A DNA stretch of 53,274 nt, from assembly GCA_038043285.1 (NCBI GenBank), contig JBBTCJ010000092.1:1-53274 (forward strand). The letters run 5' to 3'. Of this stretch, positions 15,483 to 25,100 are shown in pieces (position 1 is the first letter of the stretch; each line of letters starts with the position of its first letter). The notes beneath the pieces are model-generated. The model saw only the letters and a program-made list of their open reading frames with translations, searched no databases and was not told the DNA's origin. Both the position numbers and the translations under genes were made by a program. Origin of the DNA: JBBTCJ01 sp038043285 (GTDB lineage Bacteria > Planctomycetota > Phycisphaerae > UBA1845).

Positions 15483-17324
15483 ATGGACGCGAGGGAAATC
15501 ATCGTGGGCATCGACCTGGGCACGACCAACTCGTTGATCGCCTGGGCGGAGGCGTCAGGGCCGAAGTTGATTCCCGGCCCCGGCGGCGAGGACGACGTGA
15601 TGGTTCCCTCCGTGGTCGGCCTGGACGAGCGGGGCGGCATCGCATCGATCGGGCACGAGGCGCGTTTGCACGCCGTGGAGCGCCCTTGGACAACGATCCA
15701 TTCGGTCAAGCGTCTGATGGGGCGGGGCGTGCGGGATCTGGCTGATGAGATCTCGCGCCTCCCGTATCGGGTGGAGCGTCGCGCCGGCGAGGAAGAGCGC
15801 GACGTGGCGGCGGTGATCGTCGGCGAACGAGCATTCACGCCGCCGGAAATCAGCGCCATGATCCTGCGCGAGCTCCGAACGCGGGCGGAACGGCATTTCA
15901 ACGAACGCGTGACCAAGGCGGTCATCACCGTCCCGGCCCAGTTTGACGACGCGCAACGCCAAGCCACCCGCGACGCAGGACAGATCGCCGGACTGGAAGT
16001 CGTGCGCATCATCAACGAGCCGACGGCCGCGGCGCTGGCGTACGGACTTGACCGCGCCGAACAAGCCACGGTGGCGGTCTATGACCTGGGCGGCGGAACG
16101 TTCGACGTATCCATCCTGCGGATGGAGGGCGGGGTGTTTGAAGTCCTGGCGACGCACGGCGACACGCACCTGGGCGGCGACGACTTCGACCAGGAGATCG
16201 TACAGCTTTTCACGCGGGAGATCCGTGAACAGTTCAGCCTCGACGTTTCGTCTCCGCGGATCAAGCAGCAGCTTCGGACGCTTGCGGAAGGCGTGAAACT
16301 TCGTTTGAGCGAGCGCGAGACGGCGGAGGTGGAAATCGAGGTCGGGGAGGGCAAGACTTATCGGCGATCGCTTTCGCGCGGCGAGTTCGAGCGAATGATT
16401 CAGCCATACGTCGATCGGACGATCGTGTCGTGCTCGCGGGCGATGCAGGCGGCCGGGTTGACGCCGGCGGACGTGGAACAGGTGGTCCTGGTCGGTGGAT
16501 CGACGCGAATCCCCTCCGTGCGCCGTCGAGTTGGAGAGGTGTTCCGGCGAAAGCCGTACACCGCGATCAACCCGGACTACGTTGTGGCACTCGGGGCAGG
16601 GGTGCAGGCGTCGATTCTCGCGGGCGTCGAGCGCGACGTCTTGCTGCTGGACGTCACGCCCCTGTCGCTGGGAATTGAAACGATGGGCGGGGCGATGGGT
16701 AAGTTGATTCCCGCGAACGTGCGCGTTCCTTGTCAGGCGTCCGAGACGTTCACAACCTTCAAAGACGGACAGACGAGCATCAAGATCAACGTGCTGCAGG
16801 GGGAGCGGGAATTGGCCAGGGACTGTCGATCGCTGGCGGAGTTCGAACTTCGCGACCTGCCGCCGATGCCGGCGGGAATCCCCAAAGTTGAAGTCGCGTT
16901 CCTCATCGACCAGAACGGAATCCTAAACGTGTCGGCCACGGAGCTTCGCAGCGGTCGAGCGGCGGGCGTGCAGGTCGTTCCTTCGCACGGGCTGACGCGC
17001 GACGAGGTCGCGCGGATGACGAGGGAGGCGCTCGCCCACGCCCGGGAGGACATGACCGCGCACCACCTGATTGACGTGCGCACGACTATACAGTTCGATC
17101 TCAACAAGACGGAGCGGATGCTCGATCGCTACGGCCATTTGCTCGCCGAAGTCGACCGACGCGCGCTACGGGCGTCCCTGGAGGAGCTTCGGACGTTCGC
17201 GCAGCAGTGCGACGACCCGGAGCAGATGAACCGACGGCGCGAGGCCTTCAATCGCTCGACGATCCCGCTGGCGGAGCTGGCGATGACGGCGGCCCTCCAA
17301 GCGGAAGAGCCGAAGGCGGTTTAA
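15483..17324 (+). CDS. hscA: Hsp70-type Fe-S chaperone HscA
   Basis: 613 residues from ATG 15483, close to the 616 of E. coli HscA. The nucleotide-binding domain shows GIDLGTTNSL, NEPTAAALAYG, DLGGGTFDVS and the VLVGGSTRIP motif. The substrate-binding domain begins near residue 380 (DVTPLSLGIET) and ends in a helical lid. HscA binds the LPPVK motif of IscU and drives cluster transfer with ATP. Position directly after hscB and before fdx identifies it as HscA rather than DnaK; the missing acidic DnaK tail agrees. Confidence 0.93.
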   Translation: MDAREIIVGIDLGTTNSLIAWAEASGPKLIPGPGGEDDVMVPSVVGLDERGGIASIGHEARLHAVERPWTTIHSVKRLMGRGVRDLADEISRLPYRVERRAGEEERDVAAVIVGERAFTPPEISAMILRELRTRAERHFNERVTKAVITVPAQFDDAQRQATRDAGQIAGLEVVRIINEPTAAALAYGLDRAEQATVAVYDLGGGTFDVSILRMEGGVFEVLATHGDTHLGGDDFDQEIVQLFTREIREQFSLDVSSPRIKQQLRTLAEGVKLRLSERETAEVEIEVGEGKTYRRSLSRGEFERMIQPYVDRTIVSCSRAMQAAGLTPADVEQVVLVGGSTRIPSVRRRVGEVFRRKPYTAINPDYVVALGAGVQASILAGVERDVLLLDVTPLSLGIETMGGAMGKLIPANVRVPCQASETFTTFKDGQTSIKINVLQGERELARDCRSLAEFELRDLPPMPAGIPKVEVAFLIDQNGILNVSATELRSGRAAGVQVVPSHGLTRDEVARMTREALAHAREDMTAHHLIDVRTTIQFDLNKTERMLDRYGHLLAEVDRRALRASLEELRTFAQQCDDPEQMNRRREAFNRSTIPLAELAMTAALQAEEPKAV

Positions 17325-17456
17325 TACTGGTTCCCAGGCGCGTCGGTCGAGCTCCGCCCGGCGGACGAAGTGGACGGCGGGCAATGCCCGTGGCTATGTG
17401 ACTGCACCTGTTCAAGATGCTCCGTAGCGTTCCATACGCAACGGCGGGAGACCCTG

Positions 17457-17864
17457 ATGGGCGGAATGAACCCCTACATCCAGCAACCTGACGTCAAACT
17501 TCCAACGCGGAAGTACAAGATCACGTTCCTGCCGATGGACGTGACCATTGAGGTCGATCCGGCCAGGATTCCCTATGAAGATCATGGAATCCCCGGGAGC
17601 CTTCTCGAGATCGCCATGGGCAACGGGATCGAAATCGACCACGCTTGCGGCGGCGTCTGCGCCTGTTCGACCTGCCATGTCTATCTAAAATCCGGTCTGG
17701 ATACGGCCAACGAAGCCACGGAGGAGGAGAATGATCAGTTGGAAAACGCGCCGGCCCTGAAGCCCGCCAGTCGGCTGGCCTGCCAATGCGTGCCCGACGG
17801 AAGCAAGGACGTCGTCGTCGAGATCCCGGGGTGGAATCGGAACCTGGTGCAAGAAGGAAAATAG
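17457..17864 (+). CDS. fdx: ISC-type [2Fe-2S] ferredoxin
   Basis: 135 residues from ATG 17457, with GGGAG just upstream; ATG 17466 is a possible alternative start. The cluster ligands follow the adrenodoxin/ISC pattern C-x5-C-x2-C in ACGGVCACSTC, with a distant fourth Cys in LACQC. An extra Cys lies inside the first motif and another next to the fourth ligand. ISC ferredoxin supplies electrons to the desulfurase-scaffold complex for persulfide reduction. The protein has about 15 extra residues at the start (GGMNPYIQQPDVKL) compared with the E. coli form. Confidence 0.9.
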   Translation: MGGMNPYIQQPDVKLPTRKYKITFLPMDVTIEVDPARIPYEDHGIPGSLLEIAMGNGIEIDHACGGVCACSTCHVYLKSGLDTANEATEEENDQLENAPALKPASRLACQCVPDGSKDVVVEIPGWNRNLVQEGK

Positions 17865-17987
17865 GCGCGCGCAGGATTTCCAGCGCCGGACTGCGGGTTC
17901 ACTGCCCGCGCCGCCGATCAGCGCACATCGTGGCGCCGCACTGGGGGAGACGCGGGCCAGGCGGACGACCCAGGGAGCATCCCCAAC

Positions 17988-18203
17988 ATGCCCAAACTCA
18001 AGTGGAGCGACGCCGAGGACATCGGAGCTCTGCTCCGTGAGCGATTCCCCACGACCGAACCTTTGTCCGTTCGGTTCACCGACCTCCACCAATGGGTATG
18101 TGAACTGAAGGAATTCGGCGACGACCCCAAGGCGTCCACGGAGGGGAAGCTCGAGGCGATTCAGATGGCCTGGGTGGAGGAATGGCAGGCCGGGCGGGAG
18201 TAA
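17988..18203 (+). CDS. iscX: IscX (YfhJ) iron-binding modulator of Fe-S assembly
   Basis: 71 residues from ATG 17988. The sequence closely follows the small IscX fold: KWSDAEDIGALLRERFP, then VRFTDLHQWVCELKEF, then DDPKASTEGKLEAIQMAW. The acidic iron-binding surface and the conserved HQW are present. IscX binds IscS and tunes cluster assembly according to iron. It is the last gene of the isc series and converges with a lipoprotein gene 20 bases away. Confidence 0.93.
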   Translation: MPKLKWSDAEDIGALLRERFPTTEPLSVRFTDLHQWVCELKEFGDDPKASTEGKLEAIQMAWVEEWQAGRE

Positions 18204-18223
18204 CCCTCGCCGCCTCGGCATTC

Positions 18224-18745
18224 TCAAGACATGTACTTGGGAATGCTGAACCGCTTGGTTCCTGAGCGGGCTTTTTGCCCGTCGATTCCTTCAAATTCGG
18301 TAATCAACTCGATTTCCTTGCCCGCCAGATCCTTGCGCGCCCAACGCAGGGTCAGGTGATATCCCTTTCCCATAATCTTCGCGTCGATGACCGGGAATTG
18401 CCTCGTGGGGTAGTGCCAGTCGCTGACTAAGTTCCGGGCGACCTTGCCGTCCGACTCACGTGTCAACTCGTACATGGTGACGTGGAAAGTTCCCTCGCGG
18501 AGCACGCCCTTTTCGTGTCCGTCGTCGAGAAACACTCGGAAGCGAATGCCCTCCGGGTCGCGGTCGCCGTAGACGTCGGCGTTCCACCAGGGGCGATGGT
18601 CGAACAACGACACCACGTGGCGGATGGCCGGAAGGTTGCTTCCCTTGGCCGGCGTCGGCGCCTTGCCAGTCGAGCCGCCCCGGCCATGGCAGCCTGACAA
18701 CATCAGCGCGCTCAACACCAGGAACGTCCCGGGAATCCGCATCAT
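18224..18745 (-). CDS. Small lipoprotein of unknown function
   Basis: 173 residues. The first of two adjacent ATGs (18745) has GGAGGA seven bases upstream. The signal peptide ends in lipobox LSGC (Cys about residue 19), so the mature protein should be lipid-anchored. The remaining 150 residues look like a single beta-rich domain (FRVFLDDGHEKGVLREGTFHVTMYEL; LTLRWARKDLAGKEIELITEFEG). I do not recognise the family. It is followed on the same strand, upstream in transcription, by the large secreted protein gene, 136 bases away. Confidence 0.7.
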   Translation of the reverse strand: MMRIPGTFLVLSALMLSGCHGRGGSTGKAPTPAKGSNLPAIRHVVSLFDHRPWWNADVYGDRDPEGIRFRVFLDDGHEKGVLREGTFHVTMYELTRESDGKVARNLVSDWHYPTRQFPVIDAKIMGKGYHLTLRWARKDLAGKEIELITEFEGIDGQKARSGTKRFSIPKYMS

Positions 18746-18881
18746 CGTCCGTTCCTCCGCAACCGTCCGCCGATCGAACCATCATGGCCGCGCCGCTGCA
18801 CGCCGCAGCTTTTGACCCGCGGCGCAATCATGGGCGCATCCGCAACGCGAACGGCACGGCGCCGGTCGGACCCCGGCTTGC

Positions 18882-21584
18882 CTACGGACAGCTTTCCGGT
18901 CCGTCGAAGGGATAGGTGCGCCCCTTCAATGCGTCCACGCCGTTGGCGATGTCCAGCACGCTGACGCCCGCCGTCGGCAGGGGAAGGTCCGGCTGCAGTT
19001 GCGCTCGCGGTTTGATCAGCGTACCCGTGATCAAGTCTTTCACCTTGTCCACCAGCGCGCTCACGTCCAGGACGTTCAGACCGCCGGTGTCCTCGTTCAC
19101 GTCGCCCCAGCCGCCGGTCCCGATGGTTAACGAGGCTGAGGTTTCCACACACGTCGCCTCCTGCCCCATACAAGCGGAACCCAAGTGTGCCACATTGTAC
19201 ACCGAAGCGGGCACCACGGATTCACCGGTGACGTGCAGGACGGCGCCCGCAAGCTCGGCTGCCCAGTCCCGATACTCCGGCGTACAAGAAAGCACACCGC
19301 AGCGAAACTCCGTGCCCAGCGTTCCGGAGTCCGGACAGTGCCCCGTGCCCGCCAGACGAACGTAGCGGAACCGCCCGTTGGTCGCCGGAAACCCGCTCAA
19401 CTGGGTCAGTTGCACGCGAAGGGCGGTCTGGCTGCCGGCGTCGTTGGGGTTCACCACAAAGGAAAGATACCTGTTTTTGCGCTTGGCGTTGGGTTCCGCC
19501 AACGCCGGACCGGGAATGCCCTCGCAAAAGTCGAGAATTCCGTTGCCGTTGCCGTCGGGCCAACCGAATAGAATGTCGCATTCGTCCAGGACGAGGTTGG
19601 CGTTGCAGTCGGCGCCGGGTCCGTTGGCAAGATCGCAGGCGTCGTCGAGGCGGTTGCCGTTGCAGTCCGGCTCGCAGACGTCGGGCAGGCCGTCGGCGTT
19701 GCAATCGAATTGACATTCGTCGGGAACGTTGTCGGCGTCGCAGTCGGCGCTTTGACCGCAGTTGGGAACGTTGCAAGGCGGGGCGCAGGAGAGGTCGCAT
19801 TCATCGGGAACGCCGTTGTTGTTGCAGTCGTTGGCCGCCGCCGCCGGCGCGACCGCCGCGACGCGGGCCGCTCCGCCGGACTTGAAGAACCCGATCACGG
19901 AATCGACCGCTTGCGGAGGGGCGTCGGCGTCGAAACGGAAGTTGTACAGGGTTCCCCAGCGCAGGGCGTTCGCCTGCGGGTTGGTGCTGTACGTTTCGGT
20001 GGACCAGAGGATCCCGTTGCCGGTCAGCGTGACCGACCAGGGCAGGTTGCTGAAGCTCTCGGCGTGGGGCTCGGGCGGGTGGTTGAGCGGGGCGTGGAAG
20101 CCGACGTTGGAGATGCCCACGCCGGGGGGCACGGGAACCCAGAAGGACCAGATGGCGCGGTCCATGTTCATGTTGTACAGGGCGTACTCGTAGTGCCACG
20201 TCCCGCCGCCGAGGTCTGTCGCTTCATGGCCGAGGACGGCGATTCCGTCCACCAGCGGCGCGGGGTTGATCTCCACGCGGGTCGCGCCGGCCCACGCGTT
20301 GATCGCCGGCGCCTCGCTGACCGTGGAGTTCAGGTCGAGGAAGGCGAACCAGCCGTCGACGTCCGGTCCGCCCACGAGCACCTCTCGGTGCGCCGGGTTG
20401 TTGTTTTGATTGCCGTTGCCGACGACGTATTCATGAGGAACAATGTACTGCCCCTCGGCGAAGAATCTTGCTCCGTCGCTCATCGGCGACATCAGATCCT
20501 GGTCACGCACCTGCACGCGGTGCGAGATCGGGCCGTGCTGGTGATCGCGGTGATCGTTGGCGGGGTGGATTTCGAAGCAGTCCCCGTAGGGCGGCATGTA
20601 GTCGCCCGCCGGCATCACCCCGGTGTAGGGATGGATCATCGAGCGCGGGCCGAGCGCACACGCCTCGAACTGACCCGCGGCGTAGGTGTCGGAGCATCCC
20701 GCGGGGACGTGATTGAAGTCGCCCAGGGAGCGATCGCACCCGAAGCCGCACTCGTTGTCGTTGGAGGTACCGAAGCCGTGTTTGACCCACGATTGTCCGA
20801 TTTGCTCGAAGCGCCGGCTCCCGCTCTCGATCCGGTCGCGGAACAGGTTCACGGAGATGACCGGATGATCGACGCTGGGAAGTCCGACCCAGTTGATGAT
20901 TCCCGTGCCCTTGTTGCACGCGGTGGTCCAGCAGGACATTCCGATCGTCCCGTCGCCGATCGAACCCTCGCGGCCAAGTTGTTCACAGCCGAACACGTGT
21001 CCCACGACGACGTCTGGCGGACCGGTGGGAACGTAATGTTCTTCGGCGTATAGTTGCATCTGGTACGGTCCGGTCACGCTGTCCGAGCGGATAGGAACGT
21101 AGTAGATCCCCGGCGGAAGGTTCTCGAAGTACATCCAACGGTTCTCGTCGCCAGGCGGGCAGAACGGCGATCCCACGCCGGTCTGCGTTCGGAAAATGTT
21201 GGTCCCGCAGTCGGTTCCCGATGCCGGGCAGGTCAATTGCAAAAACAGGTACGTGATCTGGCGCAGGGGAAAGCTGCCGCAATAATCAATACGCACGTTG
21301 GCGTTGCGATCGATCTCGAAAGCCTCCCACCAGACGGCCGTGGAGCCCGTGCTGCTGCAGTCCGGGCCGGTCGCCCCGGTGTTGTCACCCAGGATGGTCA
21401 AGGGAGCCCCGGTACCGCCCGGAACCACAGGAAGTGCGATGACGGTCACGTCGGTGCAACGATCCGCGCCAGTCGCAGCTACCGCGGCGGCCTGCCCGAC
21501 GGCGGTCAACAGAGATGCACCCACGATGACGGGAACCAACCTAGTTCCGCGCAAGCGACCGCCCACCCAATCTGCGTGAATCAT
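18882..21584 (-). CDS. Large secreted protein with DCNxNGxPDEC calcium-binding repeats
   Basis: 900 residues from ATG 21584, preceded by GGGGGAAAGGG. An N-terminal signal segment (LVPVIVGASLLTAVGQAAAVAA) marks it as exported. Residues about 30-590 are a beta-rich region of unknown fold. Residues about 595-705 hold repeats of the type DCNNNGVPDECD, DCDADNVPDECQ, DCNADGLPDVCE and DCNGNRLDDACD, which are Asp/Asn-rich, Cys-paired calcium loops common in planctomycetes. The C-terminus has a dockerin-like end (GDVNEDTGGLNVLDVSALVD; SVLDIANGVDALKG; GPESCP). It lies directly downstream of the T2SS operon and is a candidate substrate; the function is unknown. Confidence 0.8.
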   Translation of the reverse strand: MIHADWVGGRLRGTRLVPVIVGASLLTAVGQAAAVAATGADRCTDVTVIALPVVPGGTGAPLTILGDNTGATGPDCSSTGSTAVWWEAFEIDRNANVRIDYCGSFPLRQITYLFLQLTCPASGTDCGTNIFRTQTGVGSPFCPPGDENRWMYFENLPPGIYYVPIRSDSVTGPYQMQLYAEEHYVPTGPPDVVVGHVFGCEQLGREGSIGDGTIGMSCWTTACNKGTGIINWVGLPSVDHPVISVNLFRDRIESGSRRFEQIGQSWVKHGFGTSNDNECGFGCDRSLGDFNHVPAGCSDTYAAGQFEACALGPRSMIHPYTGVMPAGDYMPPYGDCFEIHPANDHRDHQHGPISHRVQVRDQDLMSPMSDGARFFAEGQYIVPHEYVVGNGNQNNNPAHREVLVGGPDVDGWFAFLDLNSTVSEAPAINAWAGATRVEINPAPLVDGIAVLGHEATDLGGGTWHYEYALYNMNMDRAIWSFWVPVPPGVGISNVGFHAPLNHPPEPHAESFSNLPWSVTLTGNGILWSTETYSTNPQANALRWGTLYNFRFDADAPPQAVDSVIGFFKSGGAARVAAVAPAAAANDCNNNGVPDECDLSCAPPCNVPNCGQSADCDADNVPDECQFDCNADGLPDVCEPDCNGNRLDDACDLANGPGADCNANLVLDECDILFGWPDGNGNGILDFCEGIPGPALAEPNAKRKNRYLSFVVNPNDAGSQTALRVQLTQLSGFPATNGRFRYVRLAGTGHCPDSGTLGTEFRCGVLSCTPEYRDWAAELAGAVLHVTGESVVPASVYNVAHLGSACMGQEATCVETSASLTIGTGGWGDVNEDTGGLNVLDVSALVDKVKDLITGTLIKPRAQLQPDLPLPTAGVSVLDIANGVDALKGRTYPFDGPESCP

Positions 21585-22132
21585 CCCTTTCCCCCTGAGA
21601 ATACCCACCCCGACGCGGCGAACTCCGGTTCACCACCGGGCGCTCTCGCCGCCGACCCCTCGGATCAACAAAGCGTTCGCCCGCCGAGCCGTTTTGAGCC
21701 AACCCGTTTTTGGGTAGCGTCGCGGTTCATCCGCAGCGCTTCCCTGGAGGCACCGCCCATGAAGGGCGACGCTACACAAAGAGCGACGATGCTCTACGCC
21801 CGGTAAGTACCAACGAAAAACGCTTCGTTCTCGCTCACGTGCGAGTCGGTCGATTGCCCGACGGCGCCGGCGGCCCAAAGCCGTAGCGTACCTCGACCCA
21901 CACGTTTAGGGGAGACGGACCCAGGCGCAGGATACCAAAATCGCGCCCTTGAGGTCAATGACCGGGGGAACGAGCAGCAACCCGCCTGACGAGGCTATCG
22001 CGCGGCAGAAGAACCGACCGACCTCGATCATTCCCGAGGCGGGCGGGCAACGAACGCCTCGCGGCGACAAGAATCAGCGCCGGGGAGTTTAACCCTTCGC
22101 TGGCGCCGTGATTCACGAACCGCGGCGCAGGC
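21585..22132. other. Intergenic region after gspD, with repeat A copy 3
   Basis: About 550 bases separate the end of gspD from the secreted protein start. Besides the palindromic repeat I see no gene. The small frames here are Arg-rich shadows. A promoter for the secreted protein is expected near 21600-21700 but was not recognised. Confidence 0.5.
21705..21795 (+). repeat. Palindromic repeat family A, copy 3
   Basis: Left end TAGCGTCGCGGTTCATCC and right end ATGAAGGGCGACGCTACAC are inverted relative to each other. It aligns to copy 1 in the MMPL gene over about 90 bases, including flanking CGTT and ATGCTCTA, so the repeated unit extends a little beyond the palindrome. Confidence 0.8.
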
Positions 22133-25100
22133 TCAGGGCGTCGCGGCGGCGTCCGAGGTCCGCTCGATGCGCGGACCGTAGACCGGCGCGGAGACCGTGC
22201 TCGTTGTCGTCTGCTTCTCGATGGTCGGACCGTAAATCCTCGGTCGTGGGCCGTATTCCTGCGGCGTAGGCTGCGGCGGCGGCAACAGCCCGGGCATCGG
22301 TTTCGCCGTGGTCGGCTCGGTCGGCTGGGGCTTGGGCTTGGGGCCCAACCCCTCTTCCTCCGGCTTGATCCGCAGGCCTTCCAGCAGCGGACTGCGGCGA
22401 ATCGAATCGGGGAGGATGAACTTGTCCCGCTGCTCGACGGACATCCGGCGGCGGTCCTCATCGGTCCGCAGGATGTCCACGGTCAGGACGACCATCAACT
22501 CGGTCTTGGTGGTCGAGTCGCTGGTGGTCCGGAACAAGGCGCCGAGTACCGGTATATCGCCCAGGAGCGGAATCTTGGTCTCGCTTCGCCCGTCTCGGGA
22601 TTGGATCAACCCGCCGATGACCACCGTTTCCCCGTCGCGCACGGTGACGTTGGTTGTCACCTTGCGCTCGGAGATGATCGGCTGAGCCACGGTCTCCGAA
22701 AGTTGGATGCTTTCTCCGACGTTGGAGATTTCCTGCTCCAGGCCGATGGTGACGTAACCGTCCGGGCTGATGTGCGGCGTGGCCGTCAGGATGATGCCCG
22801 CGTCCTCGCGTCCGGTCGTGGTGTTGACATTACCGCCTGTCGTCACCTGCGAACCAGTCACGATCGGAATCTTGTCGGCGATGGTGATGTTGCCTTCCTC
22901 GCCGTTGCGGACCAGGAGGATGGGTCGCGAGAGGACTTCCAGACGGTTGTCACCCTGCAAGGCGTGAAACAGGAAGCTGAAGTCCTCGCCGGTGATGGTG
23001 AAGCTGAAGCCCAGGGGGTTGGACGCCCCCAGGCTTGTCCCGCCGACATAGTCGAAATCCTGGCCCTGAATAATCCCGTTGGGTCCGACGATCGCGTCTT
23101 CGGAGAATTGGAGGTCTTGCCCGGCGATCTCGATGCCCAGGTCAACGTTGTCGGTCAGGGTCACCTCGGCGATGAGCACGGAGATCATTACCTGCGGCTC
23201 GGGTCGATCGAGGTTCTGAATCATCTCCATGGTCCGCTGATACGCACGGCGACTCGTCCCGATGAGGAGATTGCTGCTGCCCTTCTCCGGATCGCCGACG
23301 GATTCGACGGAGATTTGCCGCTCGATCCGTCTCATGCGCGACTCTTCGTCCTCGCCCTCGCCGAGGACGTTGATCTCCTGCTCGACGAATCCCTTGACGG
23401 CTTCGGCGAGTTTGGAAGTGTCCTGGAACTTGGCCTGGTAGACCTCGGTGATGCGGTCGTCCGCTTCCAGGGAATCCAGGTAGCGCACCATGTCCTCGAC
23501 CATGCGCAGGTGGACGGGTGCGCCGGCGACGATCAACGTGTTGGTGCGGGTGTCCGCCGCAAAGCGGAGTTGCTGTCCGATGGTGGCGAGTTCCTCTCCG
23601 GAGACATCCCCGAACACCAGTTCCTGGCGCGGCCCCTGCCCTTCGCCTCCGCCGTCCTTCACGTCAAACACTTCGGACAGGCGGTCGACCATGGTCTTGG
23701 CGTCGGCATTGAGCAGCGGGAACAGGCGAATCTCGGAGGTCACCGGGCGGATGCGATCGAAGTCGTGAATCATGGATTCCAGCATGTCCATGCTGTCGGT
23801 GGGGGCCATGACCATCAGCGAATTGGTCCGGGTGTCGGGCTTGATGCGGATGTCCTGGCGGAGAAGCTTGCGGAGCGATTCCTTGCCGTCGGGCGCTTTT
23901 TCGAGGAACGAGACGATGACCGCCTGTTCCTCCTTGCCGCCCTGTTCGCCGATGATCGAATCCTCGAGCAGTTTGGCGAAATCTTCCGCGAGCGCCTGCT
24001 TGAGCTGAATGACCTTGACCATCATCTCGACGGCCGGAGCAGCCGTGTCCAGTCGGGAGATCACGTCCGCGATGTTGACCATCTGCGTCGGTGAGGCCCA
24101 GACGACCAGGGCGTTGGTCCGCTCGTCGGGTTGAATGGCGATGGCGTCGGTGCGCCCGCCGGCCTTCTCGCCCTGGGACTTGAACAGGCTGTCAAGCTTT
24201 TCCGCTACGGTGGGCGCTTTGGCCAATCGCAGGGGAAAGATCTTGAAATGCTTGGCCAGGGTCGAGGGGCGGTCGAGCAGTTCGAGGAGGCTCACGACGA
24301 CACCGTGATCATCGCGGGAGGCGCTGACCACCAGACTGTTGGACGCATCTTCGGCCAGGATCACCACGGGGGTTCTGGCCCCCTTCTCGCCCTCGGCGCG
24401 GGAGTCAAACAGTTCCTGGATGCGTTGCGACAGTTGTCCGGAGGACGCGTGGTTGAGGGGATACACCTTGAAAATCGCGGTCATGGGACCGGCTTCCACG
24501 TCCAGGCGTTTGAGCACGTCTTCGACCCGCTCCATCGAATCGCGCGAAGCGGCGACAATCAGCGCGTTGACCCGCGGATCAGGAATGATCGTCGGCGCCT
24601 TGAAGGCTTCGGACTGCCCCTGCATCCCCTGAAAGAGTTCGTCGAGCATGTCGCGGATCACCGCGGCGTCGGCATACTTCAACTGGAACAACTGCATGCT
24701 TTCAATCAGCGGTTGGGAGTCCAGCGTAGCCACCAACCGACTGATCTCGTCGTAGTCCTCCATGCTCGAGGCGACGACCAGGGAGTTGCTGCGCTCGTCG
24801 GCGACCAGGATGGGCAGGTCTTCGAGCATTTCCGCCTCGCGGCGGAGGTCGGCCTTGCGCTTCCAGAGTTCATCGATCTTCTCTTTGAGGTCGGCGGCCG
24901 ACAGTCGCGCGCAGTGAACGATGCGGATTTGTTCAAACAGTTTGGCCGGCCGGGTGTCGAGTTGTTTCGAGATCGTCGTGATCTCGTCGAAGTTTTCGTC
25001 GGAGGCGGACACGATCAGCGAGTTGCTGCGGATGTCCACGCTGAGGAAGACTTTCTCGCGTTCCAAGGCCGCCCCCTTGGCTCCGATCGCCTGGGCCGAC

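Noticed and set aside
19710..21053. 447-codon plus-strand frame
   Set aside because: It is antisense to the secreted protein with calcium repeats, which has a signal peptide and a dockerin-like end.
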